64,000 bases of DNA from NCBI RefSeq assembly GCF_002220775.1, contig NZ_CP019685.1:744001-808000 (forward strand), read 5' to 3'. The notes beneath the pieces were generated by a model. That model saw nothing but the letters and a program-made list of their open reading frames with translations. It made no database searches and had not been told where the DNA came from. Below, piece after piece: positions 8,910 to 17,726 of this stretch. Each line of letters opens with the position of its first letter. Position 1 is the stretch's first letter. Both the position numbers and the translations under genes were made by a program. The stretch is from Campylobacter sputorum. GTDB taxonomy: Bacteria > Campylobacterota > Campylobacteria > Campylobacterales > Campylobacteraceae.

Positions 8910-9970
8910 TATCTAAGCTTTAATGCAGTAAGTGCAACTAAATTTGCAAGTAGGGCAATTAGCCAAAATCTAATTATAATTTTGTTTTCAACCCAACCTT
9001 TTATCTCAAAATGATGATGTATTGGAGCCATTAAAAATATACGCTTTTTAAATATTTTAAAGCTTCCAACTTGCAATATTACAGAAACCGTTTCCATTAC
9101 AAAAACAAATCCTATAATTATTAGCAAAAACTCATTTTTACTCATAATACCAACAAGTCCTATGAATGAACCCATACTAAGACTTCCGCTATCCCCCATA
9201 AAAACCTCAGCTGGATAGCAATTAAACCATAAAAATCCTATCAAAGCACCCATTAATGCACAAGTAACTATGATAACCTCTCCAAGTCCTTGAATACTTG
9301 GCAAAAATAGATAATTGCTAAAAACTATGTGTCCACTAAGATATGAAAATACACTTAGGCTTAAAAGTGCAAATATACTAGGAACCGTTGCAAGTCCATC
9401 AAGTCCATCTGTTAAATTTACAGCGTTTGAACTTGCAACTATTACAACTACCCAAAAAACAATTGAAAAAAATTCCATATTTAGGATTGGGTATTTGTAA
9501 AATGGCACAAAAAGTTCCGTATTTGCACCATTTGCAAACAGCACAATACTTATTACAAAAGCAAAAAGTATTTGAAGTGTAAATTTACCTTTTGGTGTTA
9601 ATCCAGCGTGATTAATGTTTTTTATTATCTTATTATAATCATCAATGAAACCTATAGAACAAAATAAAAATAGACATAAAATAGAAGATATTACATAAAA
9701 ATTATCAAGTCTTGCACAAAGCAAACTAGCAACTATGGTTGAAAATATAAAAACAAGTCCGCCCATAGTTGGAGTTTTATTTTTTGTTTGGTGTGATTTT
9801 GGTGCAAGTTCATATATAGGCTGATCTGCATGTTTTTGTTTTGCCCATCTTATAAATTTAGGCATAAAAAAGATCGTAAAAACAAAAGCTATAAAAAAAG
9901 CAAATCCAGCTCTAACTGTAGTGTATTGGAATAAATTTATATTTAAAAATGTATATAAATAATAAAACAT
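8909..9970 (-). CDS. mraY: Phospho-N-acetylmuramoyl-pentapeptide transferase MraY
   Basis: Integral membrane enzyme that makes lipid I from UDP-MurNAc-pentapeptide and undecaprenyl phosphate. About ten hydrophobic segments are visible. Diagnostic motifs are KTPTMGGL, the catalytic [10 protein letters not shown], the Mg-binding [12 protein letters not shown] and the terminal [12 protein letters not shown]. The length of 353 aa is standard. The start at 9970 has AAAGG upstream, and the gene is divergent from gpmI. Confidence 0.97.
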   Translation of the reverse strand: MFYYLYTFLNINLFQYTTVRAGFAFFIAFVFTIFFMPKFIRWAKQKHADQPIYELAPKSHQTKNKTPTMGGLVFIFSTIVASLLCARLDNFYVISSILCLFLFCSIGFIDDYNKIIKNINHAGLTPKGKFTLQILFAFVISIVLFANGANTELFVPFYKYPILNMEFFSIVFWVVVIVASSNAVNLTDGLDGLATVPSIFALLSLSVFSYLSGHIVFSNYLFLPSIQGLGEVIIVTCALMGALIGFLWFNCYPAEVFMGDSGSLSMGSFIGLVGIMSKNEFLLIIIGFVFVMETVSVILQVGSFKIFKKRIFLMAPIHHHFEIKGWVENKIIIRFWLIALLANLVALTALKLR

Positions 9971-10001
9971 AATAACCTTTATTGATAAAAAGCTAAATTT
10001 T

Positions 10002-10009
10002 AGTATAAT
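10002..10009. promoter_or_regulatory. Overlapping -10 boxes for mraY (minus) and gpmI (plus)
   Basis: TATAAT on the plus strand (10004-10009) precedes gpmI by 41 bp. The same bases read on the minus strand give TATACT (10007-10002) upstream of mraY. Both positions suit a sigma-70 -10, so the two promoters may compete for the same site. Confidence 0.4.
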
Positions 10010-10049
10010 AATGCTAAAAAATAATTAAATTTTTATAGAGAAAAAAGCG

Positions 10050-11525
10050 ATGAATCAAAAAACAATTTTAATAATAACAGATGGTATAGGGTTTAATCCT
10101 AAAAATAAATTTAATGCGTTTGCAAATGCTAAAAAACCTACTTATGATTATCTTTTTAAAAATGTGCCAAATTCTCTTTTAAAAACAAGTGGCAAGAGCG
10201 TAGGTCTTCCTGATGGACAGATGGGAAATAGCGAAGTAGGGCATATGACAATAGGAAGCGGTAGAGTTTTATATCAAAATTTAGTAAAGATAAATATGGC
10301 CATAGAAGATGGTTCGTTAAAACAAAATACTGCTTTAAATTTGATAGCAAAAAAATGCAAAAGAGTCCATATTATAGGTCTTTATAGTGATGGCGGGGTT
10401 CATAGTATGGATAATCATTTTGATGAAATAGCTAGTATTTATGAAAGTTTTGGACTTGAAGTATTGCAACATGCGATAACAGATGGTAGGGATGTCTCTC
10501 CAACAAGCGGTGCTAAATTTATAGAAAAACTAGAACAAAAGCAGACTAAAAATAAAAAAATAGCCACTATTTGCGGTAGGTTTTATGCAATGGATAGAGA
10601 TAAAAGATGGGATAGAGTGCAAAAAGCCTATGAAAATATGATTTTTGTTAATAATCCTTTAAATTTATCGCCAAGTAAATATTTAGAAAAATCATATGAA
10701 AACAATATCACAGATGAGTTTATAGAGCCAGCAAGTTTTAATGGTTTTGACGGCATAAAAAAAGATGATGGAGTTGTTTTTATAAATTTTAGAAACGATA
10801 GAGCAAGGGAAATTTGTTCAGCCCTAGCTTGTGAAAATTTCAGTGAATTTAAAAGAGAATTTGTAGTTAAAAACTTAATAACTATGACAAATTACGATGA
10901 TAGTTTTGATTTTAAGGTTATTTTTGATAAATATGATATCAAAGATACATTAAGTGAGATTATATCTCAAAATGGTCTTAGACAATTTCATTGCGCAGAA
11001 ACAGAGAAATACGCACATGTAACATTCTTTTTTAATGGTGGAAAAGAAGATGTTTTGCCAAATGAAACTAGAATTTTAGTTCCTAGTCCAAAGGTTAAAA
11101 CATATGATGAAATGCCACAAATGAGTGCATATGAAGTTTGTGATGCTACGCTAAAAGCTATAAAAGATGGATTTGATTTTATAGTTGTAAATTTTGCAAA
11201 TGGTGATATGGTTGGTCATACTGGAAATTATGAAGCATCTATAAAAGCTGTTGAAGCTGTTGATGAGTGCCTAGGAAAGATAATTAAACTTGCAAAAGAA
11301 CAAAATTATGCTTATGTGCAAATAAGTGATCATGGTAATTGTGAAGCTATAAAAGATGAAAATTTAAATACCCTTACAAACCATACAACTTTTGATGTAT
11401 TTTGCTTCATTTTAGCAAATGGAGTAAAAACTATAAAAAACGGTGGCTTAAGTAATGTCGCGCCAAGTATTCTTAAAATAATGGGAATTACTTGCCCAAA
11501 AGTTATGGATGAGCCTCTTATATAG
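10050..11525 (+). CDS. gpmI: 2,3-bisphosphoglycerate-independent phosphoglycerate mutase GpmI
   Basis: Interconverts 3- and 2-phosphoglycerate; in Campylobacter it serves mainly gluconeogenesis. Alkaline-phosphatase-fold motifs are intact: ITDGIG with metal-binding D11, the catalytic serine S61 in GQMGNSEVGH, the ITDGRDVSP block, NFRNDRAREI, ANGDMVGHTG and QISDHGNCE. The length of 491 aa is normal. The 3' end overlaps the convergent pgpA gene by 8 bp. Confidence 0.97.
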   Translation: MNQKTILIITDGIGFNPKNKFNAFANAKKPTYDYLFKNVPNSLLKTSGKSVGLPDGQMGNSEVGHMTIGSGRVLYQNLVKINMAIEDGSLKQNTALNLIAKKCKRVHIIGLYSDGGVHSMDNHFDEIASIYESFGLEVLQHAITDGRDVSPTSGAKFIEKLEQKQTKNKKIATICGRFYAMDRDKRWDRVQKAYENMIFVNNPLNLSPSKYLEKSYENNITDEFIEPASFNGFDGIKKDDGVVFINFRNDRAREICSALACENFSEFKREFVVKNLITMTNYDDSFDFKVIFDKYDIKDTLSEIISQNGLRQFHCAETEKYAHVTFFFNGGKEDVLPNETRILVPSPKVKTYDEMPQMSAYEVCDATLKAIKDGFDFIVVNFANGDMVGHTGNYEASIKAVEAVDECLGKIIKLAKEQNYAYVQISDHGNCEAIKDENLNTLTNHTTFDVFCFILANGVKTIKNGGLSNVAPSILKIMGITCPKVMDEPLI

Positions 11526-11991
11526 CCGGTAAAATAATGCCAAAATATATTAGTGCTTTAAGCGTTATTAAAGCACTAAGCCCAGCAAAAAATCCAGCTA
11601 ACATATCATCACCCATTACGCCCAAACCGCCTTTTACTTCCCTATCTATGCGTCCTATAATAGATGGTTTATAAATATCAAAAAGTCTAAAATAAATAAT
11701 ACCAAGTATAAAACCAAACAAAGAAAGCCCGCACATTGATAAAGTTAGCCAAATACCTGCAACTTCATCTATAACTATACAAGAGTTATCATGAGAGTTT
11801 GTCTCTTTTTCGTATTCTTTTATCGGATTAATAGCAGCAACAAATACTAGAATAGACAAAAGAGCTAGTGTATTAGCACCTAAAAATTTAAGTATAAAAT
11901 ACGCTACCACGGCTCCAGCTATAGTTCCAAAGGTTCCTGGTGCAAAAGGTATTAAACCGGTATAAAAAAATGTAAGAAATAGTTTTCTCAT
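11518..11991 (-). CDS. pgpA: Phosphatidylglycerophosphatase A
   Basis: Membrane phosphatase that converts phosphatidylglycerophosphate to phosphatidylglycerol. The N-terminal block YTGLIPFAPGTFGTIAG and the central IVIDEVAGIWLTL are the family's conserved metal and substrate sites, and GVMGDDMLAGFFAG closes the motif set. Three to four membrane segments are visible in 157 aa. It is the last gene of the ispDF - regulator - ATP-sulfurylase-like operon, starting 11 bp downstream of the latter, the same order as in C. jejuni (Cj1607-Cj1610). Confidence 0.93.
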   Translation of the reverse strand: MRKLFLTFFYTGLIPFAPGTFGTIAGAVVAYFILKFLGANTLALLSILVFVAAINPIKEYEKETNSHDNSCIVIDEVAGIWLTLSMCGLSLFGFILGIIYFRLFDIYKPSIIGRIDREVKGGLGVMGDDMLAGFFAGLSALITLKALIYFGIILPAI

Positions 11992-12001
11992 ATAATAATC
12001 C

Positions 12002-13168
12002 TTAATTCATTATTGGTGTTTGATAAAGCTTCATAAGTGCTATATAAAAATCTTTTTCATCGTGTTTTTCTAAAATACCTTTGTTTGCAAATAAATTATC
12101 ATAAATTTTTTGTATATCTTTAAATCTATTTGGAAAAAGTTCACTTAGTATGAGTGCTGAAATGTCACTTCTCATAAGGATGGATGGTGGCATAATTCCA
12201 TTATAAAGCAAATCTCTTAAAGTTTTTGTGCGATATTTTATATGATGATGAGCACCATGCGGACAACTTCTTGTGCTAACTAAGCATTTACATTCATTGC
12301 AATATACAAACTCTGGCATAACTATGATTTCTATATTTAATTCTTTTTTATATATGTCTAAGGCTGTATGTGGTGTATTGCCATCATAAAACATACCTAT
12401 ACCACCATGATTTTGTCCAACTACAAGTTTATTTGCACCAAAATTATGTGCTGCAATGCACTCTAATGCCGGATCTACATGATCTTTGAAAAAAAATGTA
12501 TTTTCAAAAGCTACTATTTCTATTTTATCTACCGGTAGATATTTACTTGCAAAATATTTTAGTGTTTTTACTCTTAAATCAAACTCAAGTTTATCTTCTG
12601 ATAAAGTTCTTATTAAAAATATTATTACAAGATCTGCCTTGTCTATCATGATTCTTATAAGTCTTTCGTGGGCTCTATGAATCGGATTTGCTCTTAGCAT
12701 AACCGCACTGATTTTTTTAAGATTATTATTTTTAATTTTTTTAAAAATTTTATCTTTTGTCTCTTCTAGTGAGGTATCAAATACCCGTATTTCACCACTT
12801 ACTGCGTATTTTCCATATTTTAAATTTTTATTTGCTTTAAGTGTATCTACTAAAAATATCGACTTATCGGCTATTTCTTTTTTTGTTTTATACACACTTT
12901 CTACTTTTATATATCCTACTTTTTTATCATTTAAAACAAGCTCTAGCGTATCTTTGCTTTTTAAATTTTGCAATTCATCTTCACACCCACTTGGTGCAAA
13001 AACATAAGTAAATGGACTTGGTTCATCTTTAAATTTGCCGCTCATAGCAATCTTTGCTTCATCTTCATTCATTAGTTTAGTAAATTTGCCTAAAATTCCA
13101 TTTTCTATGAGTGATAGTATGCCATACTCTGTTTTATTTATATTTATGGATTTATTTTTGGATTCCAT
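12002..13168 (-). CDS. ATP sulfurylase-like protein with altered active site
   Basis: The fold is that of sulfate adenylyltransferase. The nucleotide-binding block is LRANPIHRAHE (residues 158-168), the phosphate-binding block is GQNHGGIGMFYD (251-262), and the metal-site Cys cluster is C290/C293/C302. In active ATP sulfurylases the first block reads QxRNPxHxxHE and the second GRDHAG. Here the Gln and Arg of the first and the Arg and Asp of the second are replaced (L, A, Q, N). Sulfate activation is therefore doubtful, though both His of the HxxH are kept. It overlaps the upstream regulator by 17 bp. No APS reductase or kinase lies nearby. Confidence 0.85.
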   Translation of the reverse strand: MESKNKSININKTEYGILSLIENGILGKFTKLMNEDEAKIAMSGKFKDEPSPFTYVFAPSGCEDELQNLKSKDTLELVLNDKKVGYIKVESVYKTKKEIADKSIFLVDTLKANKNLKYGKYAVSGEIRVFDTSLEETKDKIFKKIKNNNLKKISAVMLRANPIHRAHERLIRIMIDKADLVIIFLIRTLSEDKLEFDLRVKTLKYFASKYLPVDKIEIVAFENTFFFKDHVDPALECIAAHNFGANKLVVGQNHGGIGMFYDGNTPHTALDIYKKELNIEIIVMPEFVYCNECKCLVSTRSCPHGAHHHIKYRTKTLRDLLYNGIMPPSILMRSDISALILSELFPNRFKDIQKIYDNLFANKGILEKHDEKDFYIALMKLYQTPIMN

Positions 13169-14036
13169 ATTTTTTTCTCTTTTCCCATAATGATTTTCTT
13201 GACATTCCTAGTTTTTTTGCAAGGTCTGTATCGCTATATTTATTTTGATATTTTGATATAGCAAGTTTTGTGTAATCATCAATGCTTAAAATTTCATTTA
13301 TATCGAAATTACTATCTTCTACAGGTATATCTATGATTTGGCAATCTGCTTTTTCAAGTAAATTTGTAGTTGATATAATTACTTGTTTTTTTGAACAAAT
13401 TTCTAAAACTTCCATCTTTTCTTTATCTTTTAAAGATTGAAAATTTATTAGATATAACAAATTTTTACCAATACGACTTTTAAGCTTTTCTAAAGAGTTG
13501 TTGTTTTTTAAATCAATTTGCTCAAAAGCTATATCTAAATTTATTGTATAAAATAGCGCAAAACTATCTGAGTTTTGAGTTTTTATACTGCGAATTAAAA
13601 CAGGTAGTTTTAGTTTTTTTAATTCATGTTCTTTTAAATATGGTGATATTAAATTATTTTTAAAATAATTTTTATATGTTGTATTTAGCATTTTTAGTTT
13701 GTGATAATTTATAAAATACTTTATTTTTCTAATGAGTTCTTCCATTATGAAAGGTTTTTGTATATAATCATGTGCTCCAAGTTCTATTGGTCGTAAAATA
13801 GTATCATTACTTATATATGTAATCATTACTATAATAATAGAATCTCTATTTTCTACTATAATTTGTTCAAATTTTTTATTTGAAAAGCTAGTTGAAAGCA
13901 GTATTACATCAAAGAATTCATTTTTGTTATATTCATTTTCGTTTTCTAAAATTGTGCAATCAAAACCAAATTTACTGAGTTTTGAAGCTATGCTTTGTGC
14001 TAAATATATCTCATTTTCTACTATTAAAACTTTCAT
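13152..14036 (-). CDS. Response-regulator-like protein with pseudo-receiver and Fis-type HTH
   Basis: Residues 1-115 fit a receiver domain, but the acidic pair is reduced to E7-N8 and the phospho-acceptor Asp position holds Ser (S48 in DVILLSTSF). T73 and K94 (YIQKPF) are kept. A middle region of about 140 residues shows no AAA+ Walker motifs. The C-terminus (DLAKKLGMSRKSLWEKRKKYGI) is a Fis-like helix-turn-helix. It is therefore likely a phosphorylation-independent DNA-binding protein. I chose the ATG at 14036 (MKVLIVENE) over the upstream one at 14051 because it gives the normal receiver start. It overlaps ispDF by 26 bp. Orthologue position: C. jejuni Cj1608. Confidence 0.85.
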   Translation of the reverse strand: MKVLIVENEIYLAQSIASKLSKFGFDCTILENENEYNKNEFFDVILLSTSFSNKKFEQIIVENRDSIIIVMITYISNDTILRPIELGAHDYIQKPFIMEELIRKIKYFINYHKLKMLNTTYKNYFKNNLISPYLKEHELKKLKLPVLIRSIKTQNSDSFALFYTINLDIAFEQIDLKNNNSLEKLKSRIGKNLLYLINFQSLKDKEKMEVLEICSKKQVIISTTNLLEKADCQIIDIPVEDSNFDINEILSIDDYTKLAISKYQNKYSDTDLAKKLGMSRKSLWEKRKKYGIQK

Positions 14037-15153
14037 ACTTAGTCCAATCAAAAAATTTTAAATTTACATTTGCTAATGCTGCAATCCCTTCTTTTTTTCC
14101 TATAAATCCTAAATGTTCTGTTGTTGTTGCTTTAATATTAACTCTATTTTGTGTTAAATTTAAAGTATTTGCTATATTTTTTGCCATTTTATCTTTATAA
14201 GATGATAGTTTTGGCTCTTGTGCGATTACAGTTATGTCTAAATTTATAATCTCAAATCCAACTTTTTTTATCATAGTATTTACGATATCTAAAAGTTTTA
14301 TTGAACTTATATCTTTAAATTTATCATTATTATCTGGAAAAAGCTCCCCAATATCTCCTAAAGATGCTGCTCCAAGCATAGCATCAATTAATGCATGAAT
14401 TCCAACATCTCCATCAGAATGAGCTATTATGCCTTTTTCATGTGGTATTTTTTCTCCGCAAATCACTAATGTTTTATCATTATTTTGGCTAAATTTATGC
14501 ACATCAAATCCGTTTCCACTAAATATATCGTTTGATGGTTTTGGTAAATTTAAATTTAGCAAATCTTCATAATATGTTATTTTATTTGCGTCTTTGTTTC
14601 CCTCAACATACCAAATTTTGCCGCCAACTGCTTTTATGGCTGAGCTATCATCTGTGTATATTATGTCGCTTTGTAAAGCTTTTTTTAGCATACTTGTTTT
14701 TGATAACTGCGGTGTTTGAATAAGTTTTAATTTTTCTCTATTTATACTTTCTTCTTCAAAATACACAGTATCGCTAACTTTCAGAGCAGGAACAACGCAA
14801 TCAGCGTTATTTAATCCTTCAATAAGCTTTAAAAATAGCTCTCTTCTAATGCAAGGTCTTGCTATATCGCTTACTAAAACAAATTCACTATTTATCTTAT
14901 CTAGTGCATTTTTTAATGAATCTTGTCTAGTTTCGCCACCTTTTATAAATTTAAAATTATTTGTAAATTTACTCATATATTCGCATTCGTTACTTACTAT
15001 AAAAACATCTTTAAAAGGGTAAAAATTACATAAATTTTGGGTTGCATATAGCCAAAGCGGAGTATCATTTAATCTTATCCATTGCTTTTTTACAGGTAGA
15101 GCAAATCTACTAGATGAGCCTGCACCAAGCATTATTAAAGATATATCAAGCAT
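14011..15153 (-). CDS. ispDF: Bifunctional IspD/IspF, MEP isoprenoid pathway
   Basis: Fusion of 2-C-methylerythritol 4-phosphate cytidylyltransferase (IspD, about residues 1-205) and 2-C-methylerythritol 2,4-cyclodiphosphate synthase (IspF, about 215-380). The IspD nucleotide loop is LGAGSSSRFALPVKKQW. The IspF metal and substrate motifs are GFDVHKF, HSDGDVGIHALIDAMLGA and TTTEHLGFIGKKEGI. The fusion is typical of Campylobacterota. Start chosen at ATG 15153 because AAAGGA sits 7 bp before it; ATG 15159 is too close to the site. First gene of the operon ending in pgpA. Confidence 0.95.
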   Translation of the reverse strand: MLDISLIMLGAGSSSRFALPVKKQWIRLNDTPLWLYATQNLCNFYPFKDVFIVSNECEYMSKFTNNFKFIKGGETRQDSLKNALDKINSEFVLVSDIARPCIRRELFLKLIEGLNNADCVVPALKVSDTVYFEEESINREKLKLIQTPQLSKTSMLKKALQSDIIYTDDSSAIKAVGGKIWYVEGNKDANKITYYEDLLNLNLPKPSNDIFSGNGFDVHKFSQNNDKTLVICGEKIPHEKGIIAHSDGDVGIHALIDAMLGAASLGDIGELFPDNNDKFKDISSIKLLDIVNTMIKKVGFEIINLDITVIAQEPKLSSYKDKMAKNIANTLNLTQNRVNIKATTTEHLGFIGKKEGIAALANVNLKFFDWTKYESFNSRK

Positions 15154-15259
15154 TATCATTCCTTTATATATTAACAAATAATTATTATACATTACAAAAG
15201 CTGTTTTTTAGCTTTTTATTGATATATTTGATAATTATTTTTAATATAGGAAAATGTAT

Positions 15260-16591
15260 ATGCAAAATACTAAAAATACTTTTGGAAAAACACAGCTTTA
15301 TTATGCTAAAAATGGCATAATAACTGATGAAATGAAATATGTTGCAAAGACTGAAAGCTTAGATGAAAATTTAGTTATGCAAGAGGTTGCAAAAGGTTCT
15401 TTGATAATACCTGCAAATATCAATCATGCTCATTTAAAACCAATTGGTATAGGTATTGCAACAAAATGCAAAGTAAATGCAAATATTGGCTCATCTAGTT
15501 TAGCTAGCAATATAGATGAAGAGGTTGAAAAACTTAATATTTCTATAAAATACGGAGCAGATACTGTTATGGATCTTTCAACTGGTGGCGATTTAAACGC
15601 TATTAGAGAGGCTATCATAAAAGCATCATCAGTTCCAATAGGCACAGTTCCGATGTATCAAATCATTCACGATGTTGGAAATATTGAGAATTTGGATATA
15701 AAAACTATGCTTAATGTCATAGAAAATCAAGCAAAGCAGGGCGTTAGTTATTTTACTATACATGCTGGTTTTAAGTTAGAATTTATGCCGCTTGTTTCAA
15801 AAAGAAAGATGGGTATAGTAAGTAGAGGAGGTAGCTTGATGGCATCATGGATGATGCATTATCACAAAGAAAATCCATTTTATACCGCTTTTGATGAAAT
15901 TTGTGAGATATGTGCTAAATATGATGTTTCATTATCTCTTGGTGATAGTTTGCGTCCAGGTTGTCTTTATGATGCTAGTGATGAGGCTCAAATTAGTGAA
16001 TTAAAAGTTTTAGGCGAGCTTGCAAAAAGAGCTTATGAAAAAGATGTTCAAGTGATGATAGAAGGTCCTGGTCACATTCCGTTAAATCAAATTGAGTATA
16101 ATGTCAAGCTCGAACAAGAACTTTGCAATAATGCACCATTTTATGTTCTTGGTCCGCTTGTTAGTGATATCGGTGCTGGGTATGATCATATCACAAGTGC
16201 GATTGGTGGAGCACTTGCTGCATATCATGGCGTTAGCATGCTTTGTTATGTTACGCCAAAAGAACATTTAGGTTTGCCAAATGCAAAAGATGTTAGAGAG
16301 GGGCTTATTGCTCATAAAATAGCAGCACACGCAGCAGATATAGCACGAAATAGAGTAGGTGCTATACAAAGAGATCATGCTATGAGTGATGCTAGGTATA
16401 ATTTTGATTGGAATAAGCAGTTTGAACTTGCTTTGGATCCAGATAGAGCAAGAGAGTATCATGATGAATCTCTTCCTCAAGATGTATTTAAAGAAGCTGA
16501 ATTTTGTTCAATGTGTGGACCAAAATTTTGTGCTTATAAGATAAGTAAAGAGATAGCAAAAAAAGAGTGTAAGGAGTATCCAAATGGATAA
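15260..16591 (+). CDS. thiC: Phosphomethylpyrimidine synthase ThiC
   Basis: Radical-SAM enzyme that converts aminoimidazole ribotide to hydroxymethylpyrimidine phosphate in thiamine synthesis. The C-terminal cluster motif C-S-M-C-G-P-K-F-C is present, as are [18 protein letters not shown] and EGPGHIPL. The length of 443 aa suits the short bacterial form. ATG 15260 is preferred to ATG 15254 on ribosome-site spacing (TAGGA 8 bp upstream). The 60-bp upstream region has no room for a TPP riboswitch. It overlaps mrp by 8 bp. Confidence 0.96.
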   Translation: MQNTKNTFGKTQLYYAKNGIITDEMKYVAKTESLDENLVMQEVAKGSLIIPANINHAHLKPIGIGIATKCKVNANIGSSSLASNIDEEVEKLNISIKYGADTVMDLSTGGDLNAIREAIIKASSVPIGTVPMYQIIHDVGNIENLDIKTMLNVIENQAKQGVSYFTIHAGFKLEFMPLVSKRKMGIVSRGGSLMASWMMHYHKENPFYTAFDEICEICAKYDVSLSLGDSLRPGCLYDASDEAQISELKVLGELAKRAYEKDVQVMIEGPGHIPLNQIEYNVKLEQELCNNAPFYVLGPLVSDIGAGYDHITSAIGGALAAYHGVSMLCYVTPKEHLGLPNAKDVREGLIAHKIAAHAADIARNRVGAIQRDHAMSDARYNFDWNKQFELALDPDRAREYHDESLPQDVFKEAEFCSMCGPKFCAYKISKEIAKKECKEYPNG

Positions 16592-17672
16592 AAATGAAAT
16601 TTTAGAAAAATTAAAACAGGTTATTTATCCTGGTTTTGAAAAAAGTATAGTTGATTTTGGTTTTGTAAAAGAGATTAAAACTAATAATGGTATCATTATA
16701 AATCTACAAATAGTATCATCAAATCCTGAAGTTGCAGACAAAATAAGAAATGATATAAAAGCACTTTTAGGAGATGTTTGTATAAATATAGCTCAACCAG
16801 AAATTCCAAAAGAGCAAAGCAACACAAGAAGTGGTAAAAACTTAGCACCACAAATCAAAAGTTTTGTAATGGTAAGTAGTGGAAAAGGTGGTGTTGGCAA
16901 AAGCACAACTACTCTAAATTTAGCTATATCTTTAGCAAAACTTGGTAAAAAAGTTGGTCTTATGGACGCAGATATTTATGGTCCAAATATACCAAGAATG
17001 CTCGGTGTTGAAAATGAAAAACCATATGCTATTGGTAATAAAATAGAACCAATTAAAACTCATGGCATAGAGATGATAAGCATGGGAAATTTAATGGAAA
17101 GTGGTTCTGCTTTGATATGGAGAGGTGCTATGATTATGAAAGTTATAGATCAACTCTTAAGAGATGTTGCTTGGGGTGATTTAGATGTGCTTTTATTTGA
17201 TATGCCACCAGGAACTGGAGATGCACAAATTAGCCTTGCTCAAAGCGTGCCAGTAACTGCTGGAATTTGCGTAACAACTCCACAAACTGTTGCACTTGAT
17301 GATAGTGCTAGAGCTCTTGATATGTTTGAAAAACTTCATATTCCTATAGCTGGAGTTATAGAAAATATGAGTGGATTTATAGCACCAGATACAAAAAAAG
17401 AATATGATATATTTGGAAAAGGCGGTGCAAAAAAACTATGCGAAAGATATAAAACTGAAATTCTTTCAGAAATTCCAATAGAACCATCCATAAGAGAGGG
17501 TGGAGATAGTGGAAAACCTATAAGTTTTTATGAGCCAAATTCAGTAAGTGCTAAAAGATATTTAGATGGAGCTGAGAAGCTAATAAAAATTATAGAAGAT
17601 ATAAACTCCAAAGGTGGAGCAGATAACTCTGCAATTCAACCAGATATGAGTGGTAAAGCACACTGTCATTAG
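16584..17672 (+). CDS. mrp: Mrp/ApbC-type P-loop ATPase, putative Fe-S carrier
   Basis: The N-terminal MIP18/DUF59-like domain covers about residues 1-70. The deviant Walker [13 protein letters not shown] is at 99-110, followed by [14 protein letters not shown] and [13 protein letters not shown], all typical of Mrp. Family members usually carry a CxxC pair after the VENMS block to hold a bridging Fe-S cluster. Here that stretch reads [19 protein letters not shown] with no cysteine, so cluster binding is in question. The C-terminus ends in HCH. The gene is coupled to thiC by an 8-bp overlap, and a strong hairpin follows the stop. Confidence 0.93.
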   Translation: MDKNEILEKLKQVIYPGFEKSIVDFGFVKEIKTNNGIIINLQIVSSNPEVADKIRNDIKALLGDVCINIAQPEIPKEQSNTRSGKNLAPQIKSFVMVSSGKGGVGKSTTTLNLAISLAKLGKKVGLMDADIYGPNIPRMLGVENEKPYAIGNKIEPIKTHGIEMISMGNLMESGSALIWRGAMIMKVIDQLLRDVAWGDLDVLLFDMPPGTGDAQISLAQSVPVTAGICVTTPQTVALDDSARALDMFEKLHIPIAGVIENMSGFIAPDTKKEYDIFGKGGAKKLCERYKTEILSEIPIEPSIREGGDSGKPISFYEPNSVSAKRYLDGAEKLIKIIEDINSKGGADNSAIQPDMSGKAHCH

Positions 17673-17673
17673 T

Positions 17674-17700
17674 ATAAAATGAGCTTTTTGCTCATTTTAT
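17674..17700 (+). terminator. Intrinsic terminator-like hairpin after mrp
   Basis: Perfect 11-bp stem (ATAAAATGAGC / GCTCATTTTAT) with a TTTTT loop, beginning 2 bp after the mrp stop. The T run is inside the stem rather than after it. It separates thiC-mrp from the next gene. Confidence 0.65.
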
Positions 17701-17726
17701 AAATTCATTTAAAATTAGGAAATTTT

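Noticed and set aside
15196-15216. Hairpin AAAAGCT-GTTTTTT-AGCTTTT between ispDF and thiC
   Set aside because: Looks like a small terminator, but it lies between two divergent genes where none is needed; a 7-bp stem is expected by chance in such DNA.
15154-15259. Possible TPP riboswitch before thiC
   Set aside because: The gap is about 100 bp of nearly pure A/T without the conserved THI-box cores.
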